Source: SURF-13 sp041695325
Lineage (GTDB): Bacteria; Pseudomonadota; Gammaproteobacteria; SURF-13
Assembly (NCBI GenBank): GCA_041695325.1
Contig: JBGFRC010000027.1
Span: 1-64,000 of the forward strand
Reading direction: 5' to 3'
Length of the DNA stretch: 64,000 nucleotides
Shown here: positions 45,558-54,176 of the stretch, piece after piece
Layout: each line of letters starts with the position of its first letter
How positions within the stretch are numbered: the first letter of the stretch is position 1
Notes under the pieces: model-generated
Databases searched by the model: none
Told to the model about the DNA's origin: nothing
The model's input: only the letters and a program-made list of their open reading frames with translations
Translations under genes and position numbers: made by a program

Positions 45558-46673
45558 GTGCGCCTGGCTACTTTCAACGTTGAGAACATGTTCCAACGCG
45601 CCAAGGCCCTGAACCATGCGTCTTGGGCCGAAGGGAAACCGATCCTCGAAGACTTCAGCCGGCTGAATACGCTGATTCAGGCAAACGCCTACACCGGCAA
45701 GATCAAGTCCGAACTGCTCAAGATCATCGGCCGTCACCGTGGGCTCGCCACCCAGGGTGAAAGCAAATTCATCCGTCTTCGTGACATCCGCGGAAAACTC
45801 CTCTACCGCCCCAAGCAGGGGCCTGTGCAAATCAAGGCAGAGGGCCGGACCGACTGGATCGGCTGGTTCGAGCTGACGAAGGAACCGGTCAAAGAAACCG
45901 CCACCGAGAACACCGCCCGCATCATCGGCCTGCTCAATCCCGACGTGCTGTGCGTCGTCGAGGCTGAGGACAGAATCGGCCTGAAGAGATTTAATGAGGA
46001 CGTCTTGGCCAAGGTAGAGGCGAAGCCCTTCGACCACGTCATGCTCATAGACGGAAACGATGACCGGGGCATAGACGTTGGGATCATGACCCGGGCCGGG
46101 TATGACATCACGAGAATGCGCAGCCACGTGGATGACACGGATGAAAAAGGGACTATCTTCGACCGTGACTGCGCCGAATACGAGGTTACAACCGCTCAAG
46201 GAGCCGCCCTGCTCCTCCTGGTAAACCACTTCAAGTCCAAGGGATACGGTTCCTTTGCCGAGTCCGCGGCAAAGCGCCTGCGCCAGGCGGAAAGAGTCAG
46301 ACAAATCTATGATGAACGCATTGCCGAAGGCTATGAGTACATCGCCGTGATAGGCGACTTGAACGAGACCCCGGATGAAACGCCGCTCGACCCCTTGCTG
46401 CGTAACGGCTCCGACCTGCAAGACATCATGAACCACCCAAACTTTGCCGGAGACGGCCGGCCCGGAACCCACGGGAACGGGAACAAGTCTGGCAAGCTCG
46501 ACTACATCCTGATGTCTCCCAAACTTGCGGGGAAGGCCACCGCTGGCGGCATCGAACGCCGTGGCGTATGGGGCGGGAAGAACGGCACCCTGTTCCCTCA
46601 CCTGCCAACCATCCAGGAAGAAACGGATGCGGCCTCCGATCATGCTGCCCTATGGGCTGAGGTGGATATCTAG
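45558..46673 (+). CDS. Endonuclease/exonuclease/phosphatase (EEP) family protein
   Basis: 371 aa. Hallmarks of the DNase I-like EEP fold: ATFNVENMF at the start (Asn metal site), VVEAEDR (Glu), NHFKSKG, AVIGDLNETPDETPL (GDxN) and the C-terminal SDHAALWAEV (Asp-His pair). It could cleave DNA/RNA or a phosphoester; the substrate is not evident. Starts at GTG 45558 after GGGAGAACTGAAT. No signal peptide, so intracellular. Possibly defence or accessory cargo of the element. Confidence 0.85.
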   Translation: MRLATFNVENMFQRAKALNHASWAEGKPILEDFSRLNTLIQANAYTGKIKSELLKIIGRHRGLATQGESKFIRLRDIRGKLLYRPKQGPVQIKAEGRTDWIGWFELTKEPVKETATENTARIIGLLNPDVLCVVEAEDRIGLKRFNEDVLAKVEAKPFDHVMLIDGNDDRGIDVGIMTRAGYDITRMRSHVDDTDEKGTIFDRDCAEYEVTTAQGAALLLLVNHFKSKGYGSFAESAAKRLRQAERVRQIYDERIAEGYEYIAVIGDLNETPDETPLDPLLRNGSDLQDIMNHPNFAGDGRPGTHGNGNKSGKLDYILMSPKLAGKATAGGIERRGVWGGKNGTLFPHLPTIQEETDAASDHAALWAEVDI

Positions 46674-46977
46674 CGCACCATGGCAGAAATCGAGACCTGC
46701 CCTTTGTCCTGGCCGGACGCGGTGTCGCGCCTCGAGCGACACGGCGTTCCACCTCGCCGTTGTAGCGCACGTCATGGCGTGCGCGCAGCGCAATGAAGCT
46801 CGCGCACAGCGCGGCGGAATGGAGCGCAGCAAACGCGATGACGGCGTGATTTTGGAGGGGCTTGGCTTTCAGCGCGGCGCTGGTAGGATGCCCCATGTCG
46901 TAGGCCAGCACAGGGGGATGGTGCCTGTGACAAAAATCGCTATTCGCGTTTAACCATAAAACGAAAGGAGGACTACC
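46674..46977. other. Gene-less stretch in the element
   Basis: About 300 bp, GC-rich. A minus-strand open stretch exists but it overlaps the EEP gene end, has no plausible ribosome-binding site and biased Ala/Arg composition. I see no gene I can support. The last 20 bases hold a strong ribosome-binding site for the next gene. Confidence 0.5.
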
Positions 46978-47262
46978 GTGGAAGTAACCAAGCAAAGACC
47001 GGCGCGCGGCATTCTGGTTGCGGGCGGGCTTATTGTGTACGTTGTCGGCGTGCTCAGCGGGGTTGGGGCGCACAGCTGGTACACGAAATCCTCATACGAG
47101 GATATTGGCGGCGGCATGTTGATGGAAAAGCGTGACAGCTCCAATGAGGATGAGCAAGAGGCCAAAGCGCGTCGGGAGCGCCAGCGCGAGCAGTTTCTCG
47201 AAGATAGTAAAAAAATCATTGACGGCATCTTTGGCGATTTAAAGGATGAAAACATAGAGTAG
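46978..47262 (+). CDS. Small single-pass membrane protein of unknown function
   Basis: 94 aa from GTG 46978, which is preceded by the strong ribosome-binding site AAAGGAGGACTACC. One N-terminal membrane helix (GILVAGGLIVYVVGVLSGVGA) is followed by a long charged, probably coiled tail (EDEQEAKARRERQREQFLED). No family recognized. Last rightward gene before the leftward mobilization block. Confidence 0.65.
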   Translation: MEVTKQRPARGILVAGGLIVYVVGVLSGVGAHSWYTKSSYEDIGGGMLMEKRDSSNEDEQEAKARRERQREQFLEDSKKIIDGIFGDLKDENIE

Positions 47263-47368
47263 TGCCGACTCCTATGAAGCATCACATGGATTGGCTTTGC
47301 AAACAGGTCAAATGAACGCCCTGCTCGCCTCGTCGCGCGCCCGAAGACGCCGGGCTTCTGCGGAAGCT

Positions 47369-47417
47369 GGCGAAGGAGCGATCCGCGCTGGAGACTGACA
47401 TGCGCCGCTCCTTCGCC
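47369..47417. terminator. Inverted repeat at the end of the mobilization block
   Basis: GGCGAAGGAGCG and CGCTCCTTCGCC are a perfect 12-bp inverted repeat with a 25-nt loop, between a rightward gene and the end of the long leftward operon. No T run, so terminator function is tentative. Confidence 0.4.
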
Positions 47418-47453
47418 GTCCCAAAAGCGGCGAACCAGAACTGGCGAGCCGCG

Positions 47454-48002
47454 CTATTCAGGCAACGGTTTTCCCTCCGGTATCTCCCATTGCCCTTGAT
47501 CGTCTTGCACGCAGCCGTGCTTCTCGATCAATTCCTGCTGCCTTTTTTCCCACCCAGAAATTGTTATGTCGGTCCAGCACGGCGCGCGGCGCTTCATTTT
47601 GGCGATAGCCTCCATGTCGCGCTTGCGCGACGCCTCGCGCTCCGCGCGCCACTGCCGGTCCAGCTCGTTCAAGCGGTCCAGCCTCGCTTGCTCTTCCCGC
47701 GATTGCGGCGGGTAAGGGTAAGGCCCCTGCGCCGCCGGCGGAGGTTCAGCCTGCGAGCGCGGCGGCCAGACGCCGGTGAAATACAGCGCCAGCCCCACGA
47801 TGCCGATCACGCCCAGGATCACCAGCCAGGGCTTATCCTGCCACTTAACGCCAAGTGCCCACCACAGCGCGGCCACCACGCGCCGGTTCGCCTCCGCTGG
47901 CGGGCGCACGTTCCGCCGCTCTTCTCGCGCCAGCTTGGCGCGCTCGCCCAAGGCCTGGCGCAAAATCTTTTCTTCCTCACCGCTCAACCCAAAAAATTTC
48001 AT
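47454..48002 (-). CDS. Hypothetical membrane protein of the element
   Basis: 182 aa. A charged N-terminal cytoplasmic part (LSGEEEKILRQALGERAKLA), one or two hydrophobic stretches (PWLVILGVIGIVGLALYFTG), a proline-rich linker and an Arg/Glu-rich coiled C-terminus. No family recognized. It is the promoter-distal gene of the leftward block and may be a mobilization or entry-exclusion-type accessory protein, a guess from position only. Confidence 0.6.
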   Translation of the reverse strand: MKFFGLSGEEEKILRQALGERAKLAREERRNVRPPAEANRRVVAALWWALGVKWQDKPWLVILGVIGIVGLALYFTGVWPPRSQAEPPPAAQGPYPYPPQSREEQARLDRLNELDRQWRAEREASRKRDMEAIAKMKRRAPCWTDITISGWEKRQQELIEKHGCVQDDQGQWEIPEGKPLPE

Positions 48003-48011
48003 AGTACCCTC

Positions 48012-48278
48012 CTATTTTTCAAAACTCTCATCCAGGAACTTTTTCATCGTCCCTGGCGGCACCCCCGCGCCGTGTTCAACCGATTCGAGAAACACGGCGT
48101 GCAGATAGTACACGTCGTCCACCTCGCCGCAGCGTAGCGCGTCCTCCAGGTTCGTCACCAGCGCGCGCAAATCGTCGTGAAATCCAACCTCGCTCCCGCG
48201 CACCCACTTGACGTTGTTCCCGTGCAGCTCGCGCAGTTCACGCTCAAACGCCTGTTGCGCCTCGTCATTTTTTTTCAT
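48012..48278 (-). CDS. Hypothetical small protein
   Basis: 88 aa, acidic and soluble (MKKNDEAQQAFERELRELHG). ATG 48278 is preceded by GGAGAGG and lies inside the 3' end of the upstream gene, so they are coupled. No recognizable domain. Confidence 0.5.
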   Translation of the reverse strand: MKKNDEAQQAFERELRELHGNNVKWVRGSEVGFHDDLRALVTNLEDALRCGEVDDVYYLHAVFLESVEHGAGVPPGTMKKFLDESFEK

Positions 48279-48465
48279 CGGCCTCTCCATCACTTTTTTT
48301 AATTGCCGCCTCTTCCTGGCCGCCGGTATCGGGCAGTTCCGCCTCTGCCTCGTTTTTGCCGCGCTCCTCGATCTCGGCCACCAGCACCGCCGCCACTCTC
48401 GTGGCGAGCGCGTCCACGAACTCCGCCGCCGCTTTTTTTGTTTCATCACTGCATTTTTCGTTCAT
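48265..48465 (-). CDS. Hypothetical very small protein
   Basis: 66 aa, helical and highly charged (FVDALATRVAAVLVAEIEER, then an acidic tail ending EADEKK). AGGAGAAGACG before ATG 48465 is a good ribosome-binding site. No domain recognized. Confidence 0.45.
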   Translation of the reverse strand: MNEKCSDETKKAAAEFVDALATRVAAVLVAEIEERGKNEAEAELPDTGGQEEAAIKKSDGEADEKK

Positions 48466-48564
48466 CGTCTTCTCCTATTTTTTGCCAGTTGTTGAACCCG
48501 CACCACCCCCGCGCAACGACGGCAGGCGCGCGACGCCTACCGCCGCCGCGCCGCTTACCAGCCC

Positions 48565-49386
48565 CTACGTGATGTGCGGAATGTGATACATCATGACCAT
48601 GATCAGCACGCTCAACGCCGCCACCACCATGGAGGCGGCGAAGTCAGCCCGGGCGCTCGCCAGGATTCCGTCCGCCGCGTACTCTCGGCGCACCAGATCG
48701 GTGATCAGCGTGATCGCCGGCGCGGCCAGGCCCACCATCAGCACCGCCACGATTTTGTACAAGGCCGCCACGATGAAAAACCTCAGCCAGCTCCAAAACA
48801 GAAACGCCAATTTATCGAAAATCAACCAGGGGATAAAAATCGGCCCGACGCCAATCGCGACGCCGATTAAAACCTCGCCCAGGGCGTACATCACGACGTA
48901 AATCAGCGCCGCGAGACTAATAACACCGAGAGTGACCAATTTAACCAGGTACGCCGGCGCGTGGCTGATCACCCACCCGGGCGATTCCCACCACGCTACG
49001 CTTTTAGGGATCGCAAAACTCTCCAGCACCGCGCGGCCAGCCTCGATCAGCTGGCTGTGGCCGGCGAACACCGAAGCGCCGGTCAGGCCGGAAAACCGGC
49101 CAACCACAAAATCAAAGCCGCCCAGGAACCACTCCAAAAAAAACATCTGATACTGACCGAGCATGAGCCACACAAAACTGAGCAGCATCACCAGGTCCAC
49201 CAGCTCGCCTATCGTGTCGGCCAGGCTCTCGTCGTTGAGCGCCGCTTTTATCCCGTGCCAGGCCACTACGATCGCGCCCAGCGCCGCGAACACCTGATAC
49301 GCGTTGGGCAGGATCAGTTCCGCGTAGCTAAGCCCCGCTCCGCGCAACGTGGCTATTGCTTGATTAACCAGCTGCGCGATGTCCAC
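48565..49386 (-). CDS. trbL: TrbL/VirB6-type conjugative membrane protein
   Basis: 273-aa polytopic protein. About six hydrophobic segments, including VFAALGAIVVAWHGIKAAL, LVTLGVISLAALIYVVMYAL and GEVLIGVAIGVGPIFIPWLI, with the central GxxxGPIFIP region and the following W-rich stretch typical of TrbL/VirB6 channel proteins. GTG start at 49386, two bases after the TrbJ-like gene ends. VirB6 proteins form part of the inner-membrane channel of type IV secretion systems. Here the ATPase VirB4 and core complex genes are missing. Confidence 0.82.
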   Translation of the reverse strand: MDIAQLVNQAIATLRGAGLSYAELILPNAYQVFAALGAIVVAWHGIKAALNDESLADTIGELVDLVMLLSFVWLMLGQYQMFFLEWFLGGFDFVVGRFSGLTGASVFAGHSQLIEAGRAVLESFAIPKSVAWWESPGWVISHAPAYLVKLVTLGVISLAALIYVVMYALGEVLIGVAIGVGPIFIPWLIFDKLAFLFWSWLRFFIVAALYKIVAVLMVGLAAPAITLITDLVRREYAADGILASARADFAASMVVAALSVLIMVMMYHIPHIT

Positions 49387-49388
49387 CG

Positions 49389-50159
49389 TTACCTCGCCCC
49401 CGGAATGGTGCTGTCGCGCACGGTTTTCCCCGCCTCGATCGTGCGCCGCTCGCGCTCGCTCGTGGCCCGGTCTGCCTCGCGGATGCGCTCGCGCAGCTCC
49501 TCTACCTCGTCGCGGTAGCGCCGCTCGCGGTCGCGCTCGTGCGTCTCGATCATCCCCTGCGCCGCCAGCTGCTGTGCCAGCATGGCGTTCTGGCCGGCCA
49601 GCACGTCCATGTACTGGTTCATCGTTTGCATGCTCTGGTGGACACCAGAGCTTTTGACGATCTGCTCCTGGAGCCGGCCCATGCGTTGATAGTTGGCGTC
49701 GATCTGTTGCAGCATGGCCGCATCGGTGGCGAACGCCGCGTCGTTCAACGTTTTTTCCCGCGCCGCGTATTCCCTCCAGGTCATGTTCCGGCTGTCGGCC
49801 ACCAGGGCGTGATCAGTGAACCGCCTATGAGCCGTATTCAGACTGCCGTATAGATTTTCCAGGGCGGATTTGTACGTCAGGAACGTGTTGAGATCAGCCT
49901 GCGTCTGCCTGATATTGGGCAGAATCTCACCCTGCCCGAGGCTTTCCAGCTGTCTTAACTGCGTTAGGTACTGCTGCGCCTGCAGGATGTAAGAGTCCAC
50001 CTGGTGCATCTCGCTCAGCGTGGCCTTGGCCGCGGCCACTATATTCTCTCTGTGATTGCTCGGGTCGTAGACGATGCTGCCCAGTCCGCCCCTGCCGCCA
50101 GCCTCGACGGCCAGCGGAAAAACAATGAAACTTAGTAAAACCACAAAAATATTTGTCAT
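49389..50159 (-). CDS. trbJ: TrbJ/VirB5-type periplasmic protein
   Basis: 256 aa with a signal peptide (FVVLLSFIVFPLAVEA) and the opening IVYDPSNHRENIVAAAKATL, which closely resembles TrbJ/VirB5 proteins, followed by extended coiled coil. VirB5 proteins form the pilus tip or adhesin. The C-terminus is Arg/Glu-rich (ERDRERRYRDEVEELRERIR). A clear GGAG lies before ATG 50159. Paired with the TrbL-like gene downstream. Confidence 0.82.
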   Translation of the reverse strand: MTNIFVVLLSFIVFPLAVEAGGRGGLGSIVYDPSNHRENIVAAAKATLSEMHQVDSYILQAQQYLTQLRQLESLGQGEILPNIRQTQADLNTFLTYKSALENLYGSLNTAHRRFTDHALVADSRNMTWREYAAREKTLNDAAFATDAAMLQQIDANYQRMGRLQEQIVKSSGVHQSMQTMNQYMDVLAGQNAMLAQQLAAQGMIETHERDRERRYRDEVEELRERIREADRATSERERRTIEAGKTVRDSTIPGAR

Positions 50160-50171
50160 TTGAAGCTCCTG

Positions 50172-50465
50172 TCACAATTTATTTGGTGAAACCCAGCATT
50201 TCCAACAATAAAAATTGTTAACCCCCGGCGCGTCCGCGACCAGCGTCACAAACGCCCGCGCCGTGCTCGGGTCCAACCCCTCCGCCGCGCAGCACGCGCG
50301 AAATGAAAACGGCCGGAGCGCCTCGTCGCGCGCCCAGTCCAACACCGCGCGCACCTCATCGGCCCGCGGCGGGTAGAGATCGAGCCGCTCCAGCTGCCGC
50401 TCAAAAAAACTCTTGTGCGCCTCGATCACCCGCGCGGCGTCGAGCGAAACTATCTCGGCGGCCAT
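50172..50465 (-). CDS. Hypothetical small protein
   Basis: 97 aa, helical, soluble (VIEAHKSFFERQLERLDLYP, RACCAAEGLDPSTARAFVTL). ATG 50465 overlaps the upstream stop by one base. Precedes the TrbJ-like gene by 12 nt. No domain recognized. Confidence 0.5.
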   Translation of the reverse strand: MAAEIVSLDAARVIEAHKSFFERQLERLDLYPPRADEVRAVLDWARDEALRPFSFRACCAAEGLDPSTARAFVTLVADAPGVNNFYCWKCWVSPNKL

Positions 50466-50737
50466 CAGCGTCGCGCCTCGTGGCACGCGGGCAGCCTCAT
50501 CGCCAGCCTGACCTCCGCGCGTTCCAGCGTGTCCTGGCCGCCGCTTTCATTGCGCCACGCCGCCTCGTACTCCTGGATGATGTCCTCCAGGGCCGCCTCC
50601 CGCTCGCGCTCGCACTCGCCTACAGACATGTGCGCCCAGCGCGAGCGATTGCACTCGTCCAGCGTTGGGCAAGCCACGGCCGCCACCGCCGCCGGGAACA
50701 TCAACGCCGCCACCACCAACACTCTAAATTTTTTCAT
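50465..50737 (-). CDS. Small exported protein
   Basis: 90 aa. A signal peptide (MKKFRVLVVAALMFPAAVAA) ends before a Cys-containing mature part (CPTLDEC, ACHE), with four cysteines that could form disulfides in the periplasm. ATG 50737 has GGAGGGTAGC upstream. Unknown function within the mobilization block. Confidence 0.6.
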   Translation of the reverse strand: MKKFRVLVVAALMFPAAVAAVACPTLDECNRSRWAHMSVGECEREREAALEDIIQEYEAAWRNESGGQDTLERAEVRLAMRLPACHEARR

Positions 50738-50981
50738 GTTCGCTACCCTCCATTTTCGTGAACCACAACCAACCCAATCCGTCAATTTCCTGCCCGTCCT
50801 CCACGTCCGCGCCCGCGCCGCTGCACCGCGCCGCGCTCACAGCCTCCGCCGCCACGCCCGCGCCCATCAGCGCCAGGTAGGTGGCGGGGGTGCCCACCAC
50901 CAACAGCACGCCCACGAACAGCGCCAGGGCGCGCCAACTCAACACCGGTTTTTGCTTCTGCTTCTTCTTTCCTTTCTTCAT
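50724..50981 (-). CDS. Small membrane protein
   Basis: 85 aa: a very basic N-terminus (MKKGKKKQKQK), one membrane helix (LALFVGVLLVVGTPATYLAL), then an Ala-rich tail. AGGAGAGAG lies before ATG 50981. It overlaps the next gene by 14 nt and follows the relaxase gene by 20 nt. No family recognized. Confidence 0.55.
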   Translation of the reverse strand: MKKGKKKQKQKPVLSWRALALFVGVLLVVGTPATYLALMGAGVAAEAVSAARCSGAGADVEDGQEIDGLGWLWFTKMEGSEHEKI

Positions 50982-51001
50982 TTCACTCTCTCCTTAAAAA
51001 A

Positions 51002-53557
51002 TTAAATGCCGCGCTCATGCTCCTGTTGTTTGTCCTGGCCGCGCGAAGCCGCCACGCGCCAGTCCAGCGTGCTTTCCGCCTGCCTGGACTGGCTCATCGC
51101 CATCACCACCTCCCGCAGATCGCCAAGCTGCGGATTGCTGATTTCTTTGCCCACCTCCCGCGCCGTCTGCTGCACCGCGCTGGCCGTGGTGACAAACTCC
51201 GTCGCCTCCCGCCCGCGCGAAGCCGCCACGTAGCCGTACTCGCGCGTCATGTCCCCTGACAGATAGACGATGGGCCGCTCAACGGTCATTCCCTGGCTCC
51301 GGTCAACCGTTATGGCGTAGCCGTGGCGCAGGTCGTGCCTGGCCGGGTCAATCAACACCTCGCGCCCGTCACGGTCGAGTTTTACGGTCACGCCGCGCTC
51401 CTCGACGCGCAGCACGCTGCCCAATTCACCGCGCCTCAGATCGTTGCGGTAATCGTTGCGCCCCGCGTGCAGCACTCGATCTCCCGCCGCGAATTCCGTC
51501 CGCACTCTCTCCGTGCGAACCTCTCCAGTCGATCGGTCAATGCCGCGCTCCCTCACGGCCTCATACTCGCGCCCGCCGGCCAATTCCCCACGCGCCTGGT
51601 ATCGCGCGCGGATAACCGCATTGACGTCCTCGACGCGCTTGTTCGTGAGCGCCAGCGCCAGGACCTGCCCCTTGCCCACCTGGTCGGCGGCGCGGACGTA
51701 TTTATCCGCTATCTCGCGGCACGCGGCGCGATGCGTCCGCGCCACCGACACCTGGCCGCGATCGATGTAGCCGAGCATGGCCCTGGCCGCCTCTCCACGG
51801 CTGATCTGGCGCACCGCCTCGCGCTCGCCGGCGTCGCGCTGGCGGTGAATTTCGGAGAGCCTGGCGCACGCGGCCTCGCCAGCCACGTGGCGAAAAGGAC
51901 TGCCCGCGCCCACGGCCTGCAGCTGTTTATGATCGCCCGCCCAAACGACTTTCGCGCCGCGCTCGTCCGCGAGCGATTTGAGTTGGTGCCAGCGCCGCGC
52001 ATCCACGCGCCCGGCCTCGTCCACCAACACCACCGTCCGCGCGCTCAGCTGGTCGGCACCGCGCTTGAGATCGCCGGCGAGCTTGTCAATCGTGCTGCAC
52101 TGCACGCCGAGATCGCGCTGAAGGTCGGCCGCTTTTTTGCCGTCCGTGGCTGTTCCGATAACTCGATAACCTCCCTCTTCATAGGCAAGTTTCAGCGCAG
52201 CGAGCGCCGTGGTTTTGCCCGTGCCGGCGTCGCCGATCAGGACTACATCGCGCCCTGGCCTAGTGGCGAGGGTGACAACAGCCGCCCGTTGCTCAGGCGT
52301 CAGCGAGTAACTCCTGGCGCGCTCGAATTTCGCCACGGCCGCCGCCACCGCCTGGGCGCTGAGAATATGCGCGCGCTCGCCCGCGCCGGCGCGCGTCATC
52401 TCGATAATGGCGCGCTCTTTTTCGAGCAGCTCCCGCGTGGTGTAGCGCGACTCGCCACGGTCGTTGACCAGGCTGACCGCCTGGCCCATCGCCTGCTCGC
52501 GCAGATACTCGCCCGCCGCTCGCCCCTGGCCGGTGCCAGCGACACCGACGAGCGCGGCGAACTCAACTTCTTTTCCTTTCAACACCGCCTCGTACTCCGT
52601 CGCCCCCCGCAACACCTCGGGGGCGCTGATTTTCTCGCGCGCCGCCCCCACCGCTTCCCCTGGAATCGCCTCCCGCGCGCGGAATACCGCGCCACACTCT
52701 TTAACCCAGCCACCGCGCAACTCGTCTGGCGTCGCCTCGTAGTTTTTCTTGGCGCGGGTCGCCAAATTCGCGGCCTCGGCGGCCCTGGCCCCGCTCGTCC
52801 CGCGGGCCGCCATCTCGGCCTCGATGCGCGCCCGCCCTTTGCTCAAACGCGCCTCTACCGCCCGCGGCACCGAGCAAATCCTGAAACTCTCCCCGTCGCG
52901 CTCCGTGCGCCAGCCGAGCTGCCGGATGCGCTCCTCGAGGTGGAGGCGGTACACCACGCCCAGGACTTTTTGGTACTCGTAAAACTGCCTACCGTCTATG
53001 GTGCCGCCGGTGCCGTCGGCGCGCTGGCAGACGTTCAGTATTGTTGCGTGCGTGTGAATTTGGGGATCGAGATCACGGCTCGTGCCGTGCCTCCACGTAG
53101 CCGCCACCACGCCCACCTTTTCCGCGTCCATGCCGTCCCGCCCGCGCCGCGTCCAGACGAAGCGCTCCTCCATTTCGTCGAGCGTTTTTTTTACCGCGAG
53201 ATCATGCGCGCCCTCGATCATTTTCTGGACATCTTCCTCGCCGATGGCCCAGACAACGCTCACCGATTTCGGAGCGCTGAACGTGCAGTCGTACAGCGCG
53301 GTTCGGGTTTCATTCCCCGCGTTTTGCGCCAGCGCTTCGCCGGTGCGCGGCGCGAAACCCAGGCACGCCGAACGAAAGTCCGCCTCGCGTACCTGGCCGC
53401 TCAACCCAAGCGCCTCCGCGCCTTTTCCGTGCCAATAGCCCTCGCCGCGAGAGTAATAGTCCTCCTTCCGCAGCCCGTCGAATAGGTGAGCGTCCTCTTT
53501 AAGATGCGTGTAATAACTCACCGCCGCTCCCGCTTTGCGCGCGCTGACGCTCATCAT
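51002..53557 (-). CDS. traI: MobF-family relaxase-helicase (TraI/TrwC type)
   Basis: 851 aa. It nicks oriT and unwinds the transferred strand. The relaxase domain (1-300) has candidate catalytic tyrosines Tyr15-Tyr16 (SYYTHLKED) and the metal motif HGTSRDLDPQIHTHATILN (His157, His168, His170). The helicase half has Walker A GDAGTGKTT (442-450), VVLVDEAGRV, and the C-terminal TVDRSQGMTVERPIVYLSG motif. It is shorter than plasmid F TraI and close to TrwC size. ATG 53557 or 53554 both overlap the upstream gene's stop. Confidence 0.96.
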   Translation of the reverse strand: MMSVSARKAGAAVSYYTHLKEDAHLFDGLRKEDYYSRGEGYWHGKGAEALGLSGQVREADFRSACLGFAPRTGEALAQNAGNETRTALYDCTFSAPKSVSVVWAIGEEDVQKMIEGAHDLAVKKTLDEMEERFVWTRRGRDGMDAEKVGVVAATWRHGTSRDLDPQIHTHATILNVCQRADGTGGTIDGRQFYEYQKVLGVVYRLHLEERIRQLGWRTERDGESFRICSVPRAVEARLSKGRARIEAEMAARGTSGARAAEAANLATRAKKNYEATPDELRGGWVKECGAVFRAREAIPGEAVGAAREKISAPEVLRGATEYEAVLKGKEVEFAALVGVAGTGQGRAAGEYLREQAMGQAVSLVNDRGESRYTTRELLEKERAIIEMTRAGAGERAHILSAQAVAAAVAKFERARSYSLTPEQRAAVVTLATRPGRDVVLIGDAGTGKTTALAALKLAYEEGGYRVIGTATDGKKAADLQRDLGVQCSTIDKLAGDLKRGADQLSARTVVLVDEAGRVDARRWHQLKSLADERGAKVVWAGDHKQLQAVGAGSPFRHVAGEAACARLSEIHRQRDAGEREAVRQISRGEAARAMLGYIDRGQVSVARTHRAACREIADKYVRAADQVGKGQVLALALTNKRVEDVNAVIRARYQARGELAGGREYEAVRERGIDRSTGEVRTERVRTEFAAGDRVLHAGRNDYRNDLRRGELGSVLRVEERGVTVKLDRDGREVLIDPARHDLRHGYAITVDRSQGMTVERPIVYLSGDMTREYGYVAASRGREATEFVTTASAVQQTAREVGKEISNPQLGDLREVVMAMSQSRQAESTLDWRVAASRGQDKQQEHERGI

Positions 53558-53922
53558 TTGCCACCTCCGCGCAGTTGCTCCAGGGCGTTTTTTAGCGGCT
53601 GTTTCCTGTCCATCGCGGCCGCAGGCAACAGAGAATGTTCAATCACCGCCGCGAGCGCCGCGGAAACTTTTGAGTCCCCGCCGCTCTTTAAAAGCTGCTG
53701 GATTTCGCCGCGCACTCCCGCGCCCGCGCGTTCGGCGAGCGCGTTCATTCGCGCGGAGAGAGTTTCGGTCACCCGCAAAATTTGAGCGTCGAAGTGTGCA
53801 ACCAGGGAGGCGTGGCGCACGCAATACGCGAGGCGCTCCGAGCGAGACTGCCCAGGGAAACTATCCAACGCCCGCAGCGTTTCGGCGTCAACGCGCGCGG
53901 TGATGTGCGTGCTTTTTCTCAT
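53554..53922 (-). CDS. Ribbon-helix-helix relaxosome accessory protein
   Basis: 122 aa. The N-terminus HITARVDAETLRALDSFPG then SRSERLAYCVRHA has the strand-helix-helix pattern of ribbon-helix-helix DNA binders such as TrwA, which bind oriT and regulate the mob operon. The rest is helical and likely oligomerizes. It overlaps the relaxase gene and the next gene by a few bases each. Binding to the inverted repeats at 54179-54285 would be consistent. Confidence 0.72.
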   Translation of the reverse strand: MRKSTHITARVDAETLRALDSFPGQSRSERLAYCVRHASLVAHFDAQILRVTETLSARMNALAERAGAGVRGEIQQLLKSGGDSKVSAALAAVIEHSLLPAAAMDRKQPLKNALEQLRGGGK

Positions 53923-54146
53923 TCGTCCTCCGCCTCTTTTTTATTCCCGGATGCGCTCCTGAATCTCTCCGCCAGCCTTCTAAATTCCGCGTCCAGCACT
54001 TCCGCGCCCAGATCAAAATCGAGCAGCCCTGCCCGGTCGGCTGCGCGAGAAATCGCCGCTTTTCTCGCCTCTCGTTCCGCCCGCTCGGCGCTCAACAATT
54101 CCGCCTCGAGCGCCTTAATTTTTTCTCTGATTTTTTCGGTTTTCAC
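53919..54146 (-). CDS. Small TraD/TraC-like accessory protein
   Basis: 75 aa, strongly helical and charged (KIREKIKALEAELLSAERAE, FDLGAEVLDAEFRRLAERFR), resembling small relaxosome accessory proteins of the Ti-plasmid TraD/TraC type. GTG 54146 with AGAGGAGGAACTAAA upstream is preferred to the ATG at 54173. First of three overlapping genes leading to the relaxase. Confidence 0.6.
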   Translation of the reverse strand: MKTEKIREKIKALEAELLSAERAEREARKAAISRAADRAGLLDFDLGAEVLDAEFRRLAERFRSASGNKKEAEDE

Positions 54147-54176
54147 TTTAGTTCCTCCTCTGGTTCCCATCAAAAA

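Noticed and set aside
46426..47073. Leftward frame across the EEP gene end and the gap that follows
   Set aside because: Overlaps a supported gene, lacks a ribosome-binding site and has repetitive Ala/Arg composition.
51323..53485. Long rightward open frame opposite the relaxase gene
   Set aside because: It is the GC-rich antisense shadow of traI, which has full relaxase and helicase motifs; the antisense product has no recognizable domain and biased composition.
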